A stretch of 64,000 bases of DNA from Cellvibrio sp. 79 (GCA_003056245.1 MVDH01000005.1:173317-237316); one strand, 5' to 3'; positions 17,458 through 27,436 are shown, counted from the first letter of the stretch. A program made the numbers and translations. The notes: generated by a model from the sequence alone, not told the origin.

Positions 17458-19221
17458 GTGAATGTTCAACTGCTAAAGCCCATAAACCCTATGCAAAAAA
17501 CTATTCGCCGTCGTGAGCCGGCACAGCTCGCCCAATTTGATCAGCCCCTGCATCCGTTGTTGCAGCGCATTTATTCCGCTCGCGGCGTACAACACGGGCG
17601 TGAATTGCAATATCAGTTAGCGCATCTACATAAACCAAATTTTAAAGGACTTGCGGAGGCGGTGAGCCTGTTGGCAGACGCGGTTGTTGCACAAGCAAAA
17701 ATTGTTGTTGTCGGTGATTTCGATGCAGATGGTGCGACGAGTAGTGCGCTAGCAGTATTAGCGTTGCGTGCGATGGGATTATCCAGTGTAGATTTCCTGG
17801 TGCCCAATCGTTTTGAGTACGGTTATGGTTTAACACCGGAAATTGTTGCAGTCGCGGCAGCGCAGCAACCTGACATTATCATCACTGTCGACAATGGGAT
17901 CTCCAGTATTGAAGGTGTGAATGCAGCGCGTGAATTGGGAATTGCAGTCGTAGTCACTGATCACCATTTGCCCGGCGCAGAATTACCGGATGCCGATGCG
18001 ATTGTGAATCCCAATCAACCCGGTTGTGAATTTCCCAGTAAAAACCTTGCGGGTGTTGGTGTTATTTTTTACGTAATGAATGCACTGCGGGGCGAGCTTC
18101 GCCAAATAGGTTGGTTCGAAGAAAATGGAATTCCCGAGCCCAATATGGCGAGTTTTCTCGATTTGGTTGCTTTGGGAACTGTAGCGGATGTTGTGCCATT
18201 GGATCACAACAATCGTATTCTGGTTGCGCAAGGTTTGGAGCGAATTCGCGCGGGCCGTTGTCGTCCAGGCATAAAAGCCATGCTGGAAATCGCTGGCAAG
18301 CAAGCCCATAAATTGGTGGCAAGTGATTTTGGTTTTGCATTGGGACCGCGTTTGAATGCAGCGGGGCGCCTGGATGATATGTCGCTCGGCATTCAATGTT
18401 TGTTGTGCGATAGCGAAAATCTCGCGCGCGAAATGGCAGCGCAAATGGATGAATTAAATCGCGACCGCAAAGCCATTGAGACCGGAATGCAACAGGAAGC
18501 GATGGGCATGCTGCAAAAAACCTTGCAGGCTAATGCAGAAGATTTGCCTTGGGGTGTGTGTTTATTTGATGAAACCTGGCATCAAGGTGTTATCGGTATT
18601 CTCGCATCGCGCATCAAGGATAAATATCATCGCCCCACCATTGTTTTTGCTGAGGTGGGCAATAACGAAATAAAAGGTTCGGCACGTTCTGTTCCTGGTT
18701 TACATATTCGCGATGCGCTGGATGCAATTGCTGCGCGCCATCCACAATTGCTGCAAAAATTTGGTGGCCACGCGATGGCGGCAGGAATGAGTTTGTCGCG
18801 CGATAACTTCAGTGCGTTTGCGCAAGCATTTGACGAGGAGGTTCGTCGCCAGTTAACGGACGCGGATCTGCAAGCGGTGATTGTCAGTGATGGCGAATTG
18901 GTTTCGCAAGATATCAATTTACAGCTCGCCGCCCAATTGCGTGACGCCGGCCCATGGGGGCAACATTTTCCAGAACCGGTATTCGATGGTGAATTCTATT
19001 TATTGCAGCAGCGCAAAGTCGGTGAGAAACATTTAAAAATGACATTGGCGCTGGATCAGAAAGGGCAGCAGATTATTGATGCAATTGCATTCAATGTGGA
19101 CACCAGCATTTGGCCTAATCCGCAAATTCAACGAGTACGTTTGGCTTATAAGTTAGACATTAATGAGTTTCGTGGAAATACCAATTTGCAATTGTTGGTC
19201 GATTATCTGGAGCCGCTGTAA
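17458..19221 (+). CDS. recJ: Single-stranded-DNA-specific exonuclease RecJ
   Basis: 587 residues. 5'-3' ssDNA exonuclease of the DHH superfamily acting in RecF recombination and mismatch repair. Motifs: VVVGDFDADGATSSAL (metal-binding Asp residues), ITVDNGISS, VTDHHLPG (DHH), FLDLVALGTVADVVPL and, in the DHHA1 domain, FGGHAMAAGMS. The C-terminal OB-fold covers roughly the last 110 residues. The GTG at 17458 is the longest reasonable start, but no clear Shine-Dalgarno precedes it; an in-frame ATG at 17491 is an alternative. It ends 18 bases from convergent tesA. Confidence 0.96.
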   Translation: MNVQLLKPINPMQKTIRRREPAQLAQFDQPLHPLLQRIYSARGVQHGRELQYQLAHLHKPNFKGLAEAVSLLADAVVAQAKIVVVGDFDADGATSSALAVLALRAMGLSSVDFLVPNRFEYGYGLTPEIVAVAAAQQPDIIITVDNGISSIEGVNAARELGIAVVVTDHHLPGAELPDADAIVNPNQPGCEFPSKNLAGVGVIFYVMNALRGELRQIGWFEENGIPEPNMASFLDLVALGTVADVVPLDHNNRILVAQGLERIRAGRCRPGIKAMLEIAGKQAHKLVASDFGFALGPRLNAAGRLDDMSLGIQCLLCDSENLAREMAAQMDELNRDRKAIETGMQQEAMGMLQKTLQANAEDLPWGVCLFDETWHQGVIGILASRIKDKYHRPTIVFAEVGNNEIKGSARSVPGLHIRDALDAIAARHPQLLQKFGGHAMAAGMSLSRDNFSAFAQAFDEEVRRQLTDADLQAVIVSDGELVSQDINLQLAAQLRDAGPWGQHFPEPVFDGEFYLLQQRKVGEKHLKMTLALDQKGQQIIDAIAFNVDTSIWPNPQIQRVRLAYKLDINEFRGNTNLQLLVDYLEPL

Positions 19222-19229
19222 TGCGGCTC
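19210..19229. terminator. Hairpin between convergent recJ and tesA
   Basis: GAGCCGC pairs perfectly with GCGGCTC over a 6-base loop spanning the recJ stop codon. There is no T-run on either side, so it is only a weak candidate for termination or 3'-end protection. Confidence 0.35.
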
Positions 19230-19239
19230 ATACCACAAA

Positions 19240-19860
19240 CTATTGATGTAAATGTTTTTTAATTTCCGGTAGCACGTTATCAACGATAATGGACTGTGCT
19301 TCTGCGGTGGGATGAATACCATCGCGTTGCATCAACTCTGCTTTTCCACCAATGCCTTCCAATAAAAATGGAATTAATCCCGCTTCATTTTTCTCGGCAA
19401 GATTGACGAATAGTGTTTTAAATTCGCTGCTATAACGCGGGCCATAATTCGGTGGAATTTGCATGCCCGCCAAAATAACTTTGGCTCCGGAATTTTTGCT
19501 GGCATCAATCATTGTTTGCAGATTTTTTTCCAGCAATTTTAATGGTTGTCCCCTTAACCCGTCATTGCCGCCCAATTCCAGTATTACTACGTCTGGTTTA
19601 TGTTCGGTCAGTAGCGCGGGCAAACGGGTTTTTCCGCCGGAACTGGTTTCACCGCTCACACTCGCGTTGATTACTTGCACTTTATGGGTTTTTGCCAATT
19701 CTTTTTGCAGCAGGTTTACCCAGCCTTGTTGTATATCTATCCCATAGCCCGCACTGAGGCTGTCGCCCAGCACCAGAATTTTATCTGTCGGTTGTTGTGC
19801 CGCTGCGAGATTGGTGACAAAAGTCAGGAGTAAAAACAAGTAAATGTGCAATTTTTGCAT
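19240..19860 (-). CDS. tesA: Thioesterase I / arylesterase TesA
   Basis: 206-residue periplasmic SGNH hydrolase that cleaves acyl thioesters and esters. The signal peptide is KLHIYLFLLLTFVTNLAAAQQ. The four SGNH blocks are present: GDSLSAGYG (nucleophile Ser), SGETSSGGKTRL (Gly), ELGGNDGLRG (Asn) and DGIHPTAEAQ (Asp and His). The ATG at 19860 is preferred over the TTG at 19869 because AGAGGA then has a workable spacing. It is divergent from ybbA-ybbP with 61 bases between them, the same arrangement as in E. coli and pseudomonads. Confidence 0.95.
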   Translation of the reverse strand: MQKLHIYLFLLLTFVTNLAAAQQPTDKILVLGDSLSAGYGIDIQQGWVNLLQKELAKTHKVQVINASVSGETSSGGKTRLPALLTEHKPDVVILELGGNDGLRGQPLKLLEKNLQTMIDASKNSGAKVILAGMQIPPNYGPRYSSEFKTLFVNLAEKNEAGLIPFLLEGIGGKAELMQRDGIHPTAEAQSIIVDNVLPEIKKHLHQ

Positions 19861-19921
19861 GGTGAACAAAATCCTCTGCCAATAGAATGGGCCTAATCAA
19901 CTTGCTACAGGTTAATCAATT

Positions 19922-20656
19922 ATGTCTGCGCTTTCCAGCCAAGTATCGCTTCACAATGCCACACCGAGTGCCGCCCAATTAATGCCGATGGTTCAGGCAA
20001 ATGAAGTCACCAAGCATGTGCCGACACAGGAAGGAGAATTAACGATTCTCCAGCCAATTTCATTAACCGTGAATGCCGGTGAGTCATTGGCCATTACCGG
20101 TGCATCCGGGTCTGGTAAATCCACGCTTCTTGGAATTCTTGCGGGGCTGGATGTTCCCTCTACCGGTGAAGTTATTTTAAACGGCACCAATTTATCGCAA
20201 TTGGATGAAGAGGGCCGCGCCGCAGTGCGTGCACAAAATGTGGGATTTATTTTCCAATCCTTTCAATTGCTACCCGGCCTAACTGCATTGGAAAATGTGA
20301 TGTTGCCATTGGAGTTACGTGGCGATAAATCTGCGTCAACCAAAGCAAAAGAATTTTTACAGCGCGTGGGATTGGACGCACGCTTACATCATTATCCCCA
20401 ACAATTGTCAGGTGGTGAGCAGCAACGTGTTGCGATTGCACGCGCATTTGCGAGTGAGCCACGGATTTTATTTGCAGATGAACCGACGGGTAATCTGGAC
20501 TCATCTACCGGCGCGCGAATTATCGAATTGTTATTTGAATTAAATCGAGCCCAGGGGACTACGTTGATTTTGATTACCCACGAAGAACGTTTGGCGCAAT
20601 TGTGCCAGCGTCGTATTGAAATTGCTGCGGGCGCAATAGTATCCAACAAGGAGTAA
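19922..20656 (+). CDS. ybbA: ABC transporter ATP-binding protein YbbA
   Basis: 244-residue ATPase of the LolD/MacB/FtsE group. Walker A GASGSGKSTLLG, signature LSGGEQQRVAIARA and Walker B ILFADEPTGNLD are intact, as are the Q-loop (FIFQSFQLLPGLTALENV) and the H-loop (LILITHEERLA). It pairs with the large FtsX-type permease that starts four bases after its stop codon. Such systems couple ATP hydrolysis to periplasmic conformational change and are thought to move lipids or lipoproteins out of the inner membrane. The tesA-ybbA-ybbP linkage hints at lipid release or salvage, but the substrate is unproven. The N-terminal 25 residues are longer than usual. Confidence 0.95.
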   Translation: MSALSSQVSLHNATPSAAQLMPMVQANEVTKHVPTQEGELTILQPISLTVNAGESLAITGASGSGKSTLLGILAGLDVPSTGEVILNGTNLSQLDEEGRAAVRAQNVGFIFQSFQLLPGLTALENVMLPLELRGDKSASTKAKEFLQRVGLDARLHHYPQQLSGGEQQRVAIARAFASEPRILFADEPTGNLDSSTGARIIELLFELNRAQGTTLILITHEERLAQLCQRRIEIAAGAIVSNKE

Positions 20657-20660
20657 CGGC

Positions 20661-23156
20661 ATGCTGGCAATTCAATTACTCAAACGCAATTGGCGCAGTG
20701 GTGAATTAAAGCTGCTGGGTTTTTCGTTGATTCTTGCAGTAGCGGTGTTAAGTGGCATTGCGATTTTTACTGATCGCCTTGAGTCTACATTGATCAGTGA
20801 AAGTAATAGCGTGTTGGGCGCCGACTATATTGTGCGCGGTTCGCAGCCTCACAATAGTGAATGGGCAAAAGCAGCAGCGGATGCGGAAATTCGCCAAACC
20901 CAATCTGCGCTATTTTCTTCTATGGTGTTCGCGGGCGATGAAATGCATCTCGCTTCGGTAAAAGCGGTGGATCAGGGCTATCCACTACGCGGCCAATTTG
21001 AAATTAGTCGTGTTCCCTTTGCAATGAATACGAGCGATATTGAAATTGCAAAAACGATTCCCGCGTCGGGCGAAGCCTGGGTGGATTCGCGTTTATTACC
21101 ACTGTTAAAAATTAATCTCGGCGATAAAGTTGCAGTCGGCGAATTTGAATTAACCGTTACCAATGTGTTAATTCGCGAGCCGGATAGTGCCAGTCCTTTC
21201 AGCATGACCGGTGCACGCTTGATTATGAATATTGCTGATTTGCCCAGCACAAAAGTGGTGCAACCAGGCAGTCGTGTTGATTATCAATGGTTGGTTGCCA
21301 GCGATAACGTGCAGCAACTTAAGCAATTTATCGACCAGTTAAAACCGCAACTTAATAAACACCAGCGTTTGGTGGATATCAATTCCGCACAAGAGCGAGT
21401 AGGGCGTACCTTACAAACCAGTAAACAGTTTTTGTTGCTCTCTGCGGTGATTGCCGTGTTGCTAGCGGGGGTTGCCATTGCGATTGCCGCTCGTCAATTT
21501 TCCGGGCGCCATACTGATCAGGTGGCTTTAATGAAAAGCCTGGGGGCCAGCGCGACTCGCATTCGCAGTTTGTATTTTTCCCAATTGTTTTTTCTAGGCG
21601 TTATCTCATCGTTATTAGGCTTGGTATTGGGCAGTTTTCTGCAACAGATTATAGCGGTGAGTTTGCAAGAGGCTTATCAAATTCGTCTCGGGCCTTCCAG
21701 CATTTATCCCTACACACTGAGTTTTTTCAGCGGATTAATGTGTGTGGTATTTTTCGCGTTGCCCGCGCTCTGGTATTTACCCACGGTGCCGCCATTAAAA
21801 ATTCTGCGCCGCGAACTTGCAGTGAATGCGACACAAGTGTGGATGCAAGCGGCGCTTGCATTGTTCGCGGTATTGACCCTGGTGATTTTATTTAGCCGCG
21901 ATCTTAAACTCGCATTAAGTATTGGCGGCGCTTTGTTGGGCGTAATTGTTGCAACACTGGTTATTGCTTATGGGTTGTTAGCGCTGAGTAAAAAATGGGT
22001 GGTTAATCTTGGCGGTTTCTGGCGCTTGGCCTTTGCAAATTTACAACGCAATCGCGGCCAGAGCCTTATCCAGATTCTGGTATTTGCCATTGCGATTATG
22101 TTGTTGTTTACCCTGACGATTGTCCGTACTTCATTGATTGAAGAGTGGAAAGTCCAGGTGCCGGATGATGCCCCCAATCATTTCCTGGTAAATATTCCAC
22201 CAGATGAATTGCAGCAGGTAAAAAACCTGTTACAGGAAGCAAACGTTCGCCCTGAACCTATTTACCCAATGATGCGCGCCCGATTAACGCATATTAACGG
22301 AATTGAATCCAATCAAGAGCAGCGCTCCTCAGCTGAAGCATTGCGGCGCGAATTAAATGTTACCTGGTCAGAACAATTGGCGGCCGATAATAAAATTCTG
22401 GAGGGGCAATGGTGGGACAAATGGCAGCGCAAAGAAACTGAGTTACCTGGTGTATCCGTTGAAATTGAAACGGCCACTGCCATTGGTTTGAAAATTGGCG
22501 ATAAATTGCAATTTTCGTTTGGTGGTTTGGAGATGCATGCGCAAGTGGCCAGTTTTCGCAGCCTCGATTGGCGCAGCATGCGGCCTAATTTTTTCTTTAT
22601 TTTTGAACCGGGTTCATTGGATGGTTACTCGCCCACCTATATCACCAGTATTTATTTACCGCCTTCGCAAAAGTCATTTATCAACACATTGTTGCATGAA
22701 CATCCAACTATTTTACTAATGGAATTGGATCGTATCATTGAACAAATCCGTTCGATTGTGAATCAGGTAAGCGATGGTGTTTTATTGGTGTTGTGGCTCA
22801 CGTTGATTGGTGGTTGCCTGGTTTTATTTGCCGCGGTGATGGGAAGTATTGCGGCGCGTAAGCAACAAGCGGGTTTGTTGCGCGCGTTAGGCAGTCCACG
22901 GCAATTGATTGTGGGGAGTATCTGTGCCGAGTTTGCGATTCTGGGTTTCCTCGCCGGTTTGATTGCGATTATCGGAACGGAAATATTATTGATTAGCCTG
23001 CAGACTTTTGTGTTGGAAACGCCTATCCAACCGCATTATCTATTCTGGTTGATCTCCCCTCTGAGCGGTGCACTTTTTGTCACCGGGCTTGGTTATCTTG
23101 GTTGTCGCCGCGTGGTCACTACGCCACCGGCCATCGTATTACGAGAGGCGACCTGA
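20661..23156 (+). CDS. ybbP: FtsX-like permease YbbP
   Basis: 831-residue inner-membrane permease with two FtsX modules. The N-terminal TM helix (LGFSLILAVAVLSGIAIFTDRLE) is followed by a periplasmic domain. Next come helices near residues 255-275, 305-340 and 350-370, further helices, a second periplasmic domain (about 500-690) and a final four-helix FtsX module containing ARKQQAGLLRALGSPR. It forms a complex with YbbA and is translated from an AAGGAG site directly after it. It has the architecture of LolCDE-type and MacB-type mechanotransmission permeases. Confidence 0.93.
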   Translation: MLAIQLLKRNWRSGELKLLGFSLILAVAVLSGIAIFTDRLESTLISESNSVLGADYIVRGSQPHNSEWAKAAADAEIRQTQSALFSSMVFAGDEMHLASVKAVDQGYPLRGQFEISRVPFAMNTSDIEIAKTIPASGEAWVDSRLLPLLKINLGDKVAVGEFELTVTNVLIREPDSASPFSMTGARLIMNIADLPSTKVVQPGSRVDYQWLVASDNVQQLKQFIDQLKPQLNKHQRLVDINSAQERVGRTLQTSKQFLLLSAVIAVLLAGVAIAIAARQFSGRHTDQVALMKSLGASATRIRSLYFSQLFFLGVISSLLGLVLGSFLQQIIAVSLQEAYQIRLGPSSIYPYTLSFFSGLMCVVFFALPALWYLPTVPPLKILRRELAVNATQVWMQAALALFAVLTLVILFSRDLKLALSIGGALLGVIVATLVIAYGLLALSKKWVVNLGGFWRLAFANLQRNRGQSLIQILVFAIAIMLLFTLTIVRTSLIEEWKVQVPDDAPNHFLVNIPPDELQQVKNLLQEANVRPEPIYPMMRARLTHINGIESNQEQRSSAEALRRELNVTWSEQLAADNKILEGQWWDKWQRKETELPGVSVEIETATAIGLKIGDKLQFSFGGLEMHAQVASFRSLDWRSMRPNFFFIFEPGSLDGYSPTYITSIYLPPSQKSFINTLLHEHPTILLMELDRIIEQIRSIVNQVSDGVLLVLWLTLIGGCLVLFAAVMGSIAARKQQAGLLRALGSPRQLIVGSICAEFAILGFLAGLIAIIGTEILLISLQTFVLETPIQPHYLFWLISPLSGALFVTGLGYLGCRRVVTTPPAIVLREAT

Positions 23157-23236
23157 TCGCTTTCACGCTACACTAGGCAAATGAAAATCAGCGGATAAAC
23201 GCGGCTGATCCCGACTTCTTGCCATAACGGTATTGC

Positions 23237-23285
23237 TTTACAAAACAAGGACGCAAATTTGTGCACACAGATTTGCGTTTTGTGT
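23237..23285 (+). promoter_or_regulatory. Long imperfect inverted repeat before the MATE gene
   Basis: ACGCAAAT and ATTTGCGT pair around a loop that itself holds the palindrome TGTGCACA; outside this CAAAA pairs with TTTTG after a 5-base bulge. It ends in a T/G-rich run, so it could end ybbP transcripts or act as a leader element of the transporter gene. A smaller ATCAGC/GCTGAT hairpin lies upstream near 23190-23212. Confidence 0.4.
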
Positions 23286-23312
23286 TTTGGCATTATCTAT
23301 TTTGAGTTTGCT

Positions 23313-24716
23313 ATGAGTTCTCGTTCAGAAAAATCTACTTCCAAACGGCCACCGCAAAGCAAGGTACTTGAAAAAGGTATTTGGGGAATGTCTGGCCCTA
23401 TGTTTGTTGATCAGGCGGTGACTTATACAATCCCGCTTGTGGATATGTATTTTCTCAGCCGTATTTCTGACAGCGCGGCGGCGGCCGTAGGCGCGATTAC
23501 ACCGCTGGTATTTGTCGCTAACGCATTTTTGATTGTCAGTGCATTTGCCGGGGCGAGTATTGCCAGTCAGCGTATCGGCGCGAATGATTATGCGCGTGGC
23601 AATGCTACTATCGCGGCCTACGCTATTTTCGTCGTTATTCTCGCGTTAATCGCCGGGTTGTCGGTGAATCATGGTGGGCCATGGGTTGCGTCTGCTATGT
23701 CATTAAGTCCGGATGTAGAAGCGTATGCGCGCACGTATTTATCGATTATCGGCTGGATGGTTGCGCTCTGGGGTTGTCGGGTAATTTACCAAACGATTCT
23801 CAACATTTATGGCGAACCCAAATGGAATACCTTTAGTAATATTATTTTGTTTGTTGCCAATATTATTGGTTGCTCAATAGCCGTTTATGGATTTATGGGC
23901 TTGCCACCGACGGGCGTAAAAGGCGTGGCAATTGCCAGCACTATCGCCGCGGGTTGCAGTTTATTATTTGTTATGGTGATTGTGCATTTTAAATTGCGCA
24001 TTCATATTCCGCTGCGTGAAGGTTTGAAAAACTTTACAGTGTTGATTGCGCCGGTGATTATGATTGCGGCGCCCTCTATCCTTGAGCCCATGTCATTTCA
24101 GGCTTATATGATTGCGCTTAATTGGATCGCTGCTGAAGTCGGTGACCTGGCACTCAAAGTGAAAGTTTACGCCTACAACACTTTTTTATTTTGTTTGATG
24201 ATTTCAATCGCCATAGGTATGGCGACAGAAGCAATTATTGCGCAGCGAGTAGGGCGCGGTGAATTTGATCTGGTTAATAAACAGCTTAAACAAAGTTTAA
24301 AAATATCCTTGATTGGCACAACTATTCTGGCGTTTTGCTGGTTGCTGTTTAATCAACCTATTTTGAAATTATTCAGTAGTGATCCAGAAGTAGTCGCGAT
24401 AGGGTTGTGGGCTTTTGTGCTGAGCTTTCTGGCGGAGCCCTGGCGTACCGTCAACATTACGGTGGGGTCCGCATTACGCTGTACGGGCGATGCGGCATTT
24501 ACATCTATTTCCAGTATCGGTGTAATTTGGTTGTTCTCAGTGCCTCTTGCTTACCTGTTGGCGATTCCTTGCGGTCTCGGTTTATATGGATTACTGATTG
24601 CTGCAATTCTTGATGAATGTATCCGTGCGCTAATCAAGCGCTGGCGCTGGAAGCAGGGCAAATGGAAATACACCGGCATAGCGGCGCGTGAGGCACGCTT
24701 GGCGATTTCTGAATAA
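23313..24716 (+). CDS. MATE family multidrug/toxin efflux transporter
   Basis: 467 residues with about 12 transmembrane helices, a Na+ or H+ antiporter of the DinF/NorM superfamily. The two homologous halves begin GMSGPMFVDQAVTYTIPLVDMYFLS and LKVKVYAYNTFLFCLMISIAIGMATEAIIAQRVGRG. The ATG at 23313 removes an unlikely 18-residue extension that starts inside the inverted repeat. There is no neighbouring regulator, so the substrate is not predictable. The gene is alone, and a weak GGGGAT/ATCCCC hairpin lies 220 bases downstream. Confidence 0.88.
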   Translation: MSSRSEKSTSKRPPQSKVLEKGIWGMSGPMFVDQAVTYTIPLVDMYFLSRISDSAAAAVGAITPLVFVANAFLIVSAFAGASIASQRIGANDYARGNATIAAYAIFVVILALIAGLSVNHGGPWVASAMSLSPDVEAYARTYLSIIGWMVALWGCRVIYQTILNIYGEPKWNTFSNIILFVANIIGCSIAVYGFMGLPPTGVKGVAIASTIAAGCSLLFVMVIVHFKLRIHIPLREGLKNFTVLIAPVIMIAAPSILEPMSFQAYMIALNWIAAEVGDLALKVKVYAYNTFLFCLMISIAIGMATEAIIAQRVGRGEFDLVNKQLKQSLKISLIGTTILAFCWLLFNQPILKLFSSDPEVVAIGLWAFVLSFLAEPWRTVNITVGSALRCTGDAAFTSISSIGVIWLFSVPLAYLLAIPCGLGLYGLLIAAILDECIRALIKRWRWKQGKWKYTGIAAREARLAISE

Positions 24717-25049
24717 TTTATCAGCCTTGAATAAATCATCGCTGCTAATAAATCGGCGGTTTCTGAATATTATGTTGTACCGGTAAAACAAATCGGTAGT
24801 GGATATCCCACCGAAAATCTTCTGTGAAGTGTGAATAGAAGGCTGGTTGTTGCCGGGTGATATCGGATAATATTCACACAATAATACATTCAGGGAAGCG
24901 TTGAACGATTTTTATCCTCAGGGTATGTGATGCTGGGGATTATTGCTTCCATCCCCCCGTTGTTTTGGACCTGCACTTCTCGATGCCATTGGCATTGAAT
25001 GTTCAAAATTTCCCTGAGAATCTCAAAATTATTCAGGAGAATAATAATA
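24717..25049. other. 333-base gap before the glycosyltransferase gene
   Basis: No gene is supported. The only structure I see is GGGGAT/ATCCCC at 24935-24956, without a good T-run. The CAGGAGA just before 25050 is the ribosome site of the next gene. Confidence 0.5.
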
Positions 25050-27362
25050 ATGCTTGCTGCTTTTGGCCAATCGCGATTTCGCTATGAAATTTTTGTTTTT
25101 TTCGCTGTATTACTCCTTGGTGCATTGGTGCGATTTTATGCGCTTGGATCCGTACCCGCCGGATTAAACCAGGATGAGGCATCAATGGGCTACGATGCCT
25201 ACGCATTATTGCAGTACGGCGTTGATCGTAATGGAATGCATAATCCGGTACAGATGATCGCGTGGGGAAGTGGACAGAATGCCCTGCAGGCTTATGCAAC
25301 CATTCCCTTCATTGCGCTATTTGATTTAAGTGTATTTAGTATTCGTCTTGTTCCCGCACTGTTTGGTGTGTTTTGCCTCGCGCTTTTTTATTGGGTGGCG
25401 AGAAGAATTGCCGGCCCCAGGCTTGCTGCTGTAGCGTTATTTATTCTGGCGATTAGCCCTTGGCATATTGTGTTAAGCCGCTGGGCACTTGAATCCAACT
25501 TTCTACCCGGCACTATGCTGATTGCAATGGCGCTTTTGATCTTTGCGCAAGAGCGTCCTCGCTTGTTATATGTATCGTTTGCATTCTTCGCTATTTCACT
25601 TTATGCCTATTCAACCGCCTATGCATTTGTACCTGCATTTTTTCTGCTGTATGGCATCTATGCGCTCTGGAATAAAATTTACAGCATTAAAGATTGGGTA
25701 ATCGCATGCAGTGTTTTTGCGGTGGTTGCAGCACCGATAATGCTGTTTGTTATTGTTAACCTATTCAAGCTGGAAACCATTGACTTGGGATTATTCAGTG
25801 TGCCGCGTATGCCTGGTGAGGCACGCTATACCCACATGACATCTTTTTTCAGTAATGAATTCTGGGTTGAGTTAGCCAAGAATTTCCATCGTGTCATCGA
25901 AATTTTATTTATCCAGTTTAATGATCGTGAAACACAAAGTAGTGTCAAGGATATTGGTACTGTTTACGCGTTCAGCATTCCGTTTTTATTTATCGGGCTT
26001 GTATTGTTCATTCGCGATCTCTGGCGGGATTGTTGGAAGGAAAAACAAATCTCAGCAAAAATGCCAATCCTGTTGTGGTTAATTGCTGCATTGGGTGTGG
26101 CGGTATTGAGCTGGCCAGCAGTTCACCGCATGAATCTGGTTTTCTTCCCCATCATCCTGTTGATTGCTTACGGCATTCACGCGGTGTGGTTAAAAAGCAA
26201 TGTAGTTTTTGCGGCGATTGTTCTGGTGTATATCGGATTATTTGTGCGCTTTGAAAAAGTATACTTCACCGAATATGCCGAAGAAGTCGGATCATTTTTC
26301 TTTGAGTCATACACCGATGCAGTAGGTTACGCCTACAAGCATGCGGATGCCTCGCACACACTATATGTGAGCGATAATCTCAACCAACCTTATATCCATG
26401 TCCTTTTCATCACTAAATATGATGTGCGGGATTATATCTCTACCGTCGATATTCCTAATCGCAACGATGCGTTCCAGATCGTTAAATCGTTTGGTCGCTT
26501 TGTATTTGGAGTGCAAACACCGCAAGCGGCTGAAGGTAAAGTGGTTGTTGCACGCAACGATGAAGCAGGGCGTTTCCCGCCGGAACGGTATATTGCCAAA
26601 GCCTTTAAAAATTACACGGCATTATTTAATCGCGATTATTACGGGTTAAATGCAGATGGCGATCCGGTTTTTCAAAGTAATCGATTTGAACTGGCGGACT
26701 CGCAGGTTTCCAATGGGCAAATCACCTTGATTAAACCGGAAGCATTAGCAAGTGTTTCCAATGCGAATTTCCAATCGTTTTATTCACCTGACAAAGCAGG
26801 CAGTTTGCCTTTTGCTATTGAAGAAAATAAGTTGGTACTCGATGCAGCTCAGTTGCCTGAGGGAATTAATAAAATCGTGGTTGTGAGCAAATTGCAGAAT
26901 TCTGATTTGGATTCAACCCAGTTTTTCCTGGTCTTTAAGCCCGGTGAAAATCTTTCTTTGCTTGATTTGGAGCGATTGCACGGCACTCAGAGTTTCGGCG
27001 CGCTGGAAAAAAATCGTGCCTACGAAGGCAGTGTGTTTACCCACGAGGGCTTTAACATTCCGTGGGGCTTCGGAACTCATACTGATAGCAGTTACGTTTA
27101 CGAAATACCTGCACCTATGGCTTCGTTGGAAATCACAGTAGCGATGTCGCAAGCCAGTGGCAATTGCGGCGACGGTGCGGTATTTGAAATTTGGGGCAAT
27201 AGTAATCCGCTTGTTAATTCTGATTTGGCGCCAGCACAATCGCGTAAACTGGTGGTGGATTTGAAAGGGATCACTGTTCTTGAATTTAAAACCTATATGA
27301 AAGAGTCACCGCATTGCGATCATACCAACTGGATTGCTCCGGTTTTTACCCGCGCTAAATAA
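25050..27362 (+). CDS. GT-C membrane glycosyltransferase with C-terminal NPCBM-like domain
   Basis: 770 residues. The N-terminal part (to about 420) is a polytopic GT39/ArnT-like glycosyltransferase that would use a polyprenyl-phosphate sugar on the periplasmic side. The first loop has VPAGLNQDEASMGYDAY with the acidic pair expected for catalysis, followed by repeated hydrophobic helices. A soluble region (about 430-630) has no family I can name. The last about 135 residues contain GFGTHTDSSYVYEIP and CDHTNWIAPVF, which match the NPCBM/NEW2 carbohydrate-binding pattern (G-x-G-x-H ... D-H-x-x-W). The start is ATG 25050, nine bases after CAGGAGA. It converges on the gtr-like cluster and may act with it. 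Confidence 0.78.
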   Translation: MLAAFGQSRFRYEIFVFFAVLLLGALVRFYALGSVPAGLNQDEASMGYDAYALLQYGVDRNGMHNPVQMIAWGSGQNALQAYATIPFIALFDLSVFSIRLVPALFGVFCLALFYWVARRIAGPRLAAVALFILAISPWHIVLSRWALESNFLPGTMLIAMALLIFAQERPRLLYVSFAFFAISLYAYSTAYAFVPAFFLLYGIYALWNKIYSIKDWVIACSVFAVVAAPIMLFVIVNLFKLETIDLGLFSVPRMPGEARYTHMTSFFSNEFWVELAKNFHRVIEILFIQFNDRETQSSVKDIGTVYAFSIPFLFIGLVLFIRDLWRDCWKEKQISAKMPILLWLIAALGVAVLSWPAVHRMNLVFFPIILLIAYGIHAVWLKSNVVFAAIVLVYIGLFVRFEKVYFTEYAEEVGSFFFESYTDAVGYAYKHADASHTLYVSDNLNQPYIHVLFITKYDVRDYISTVDIPNRNDAFQIVKSFGRFVFGVQTPQAAEGKVVVARNDEAGRFPPERYIAKAFKNYTALFNRDYYGLNADGDPVFQSNRFELADSQVSNGQITLIKPEALASVSNANFQSFYSPDKAGSLPFAIEENKLVLDAAQLPEGINKIVVVSKLQNSDLDSTQFFLVFKPGENLSLLDLERLHGTQSFGALEKNRAYEGSVFTHEGFNIPWGFGTHTDSSYVYEIPAPMASLEITVAMSQASGNCGDGAVFEIWGNSNPLVNSDLAPAQSRKLVVDLKGITVLEFKTYMKESPHCDHTNWIAPVFTRAK

Positions 27363-27381
27363 GCGGCATTGCCGCAAGCAA

Positions 27382-27417
27382 AAATAAAAATGCCCTCGCA
27401 AGAGGGCATTTTTATTT
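27382..27417. terminator. Bidirectional terminator between the convergent glycosyltransferase genes
   Basis: TGCCCTC and GAGGGCA form the stem over GCAA, extended by A/T-rich arms that give a T-run on both strands. Confidence 0.92.
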
Positions 27418-27436
27418 CCAGTTAATTTCTATCCGG

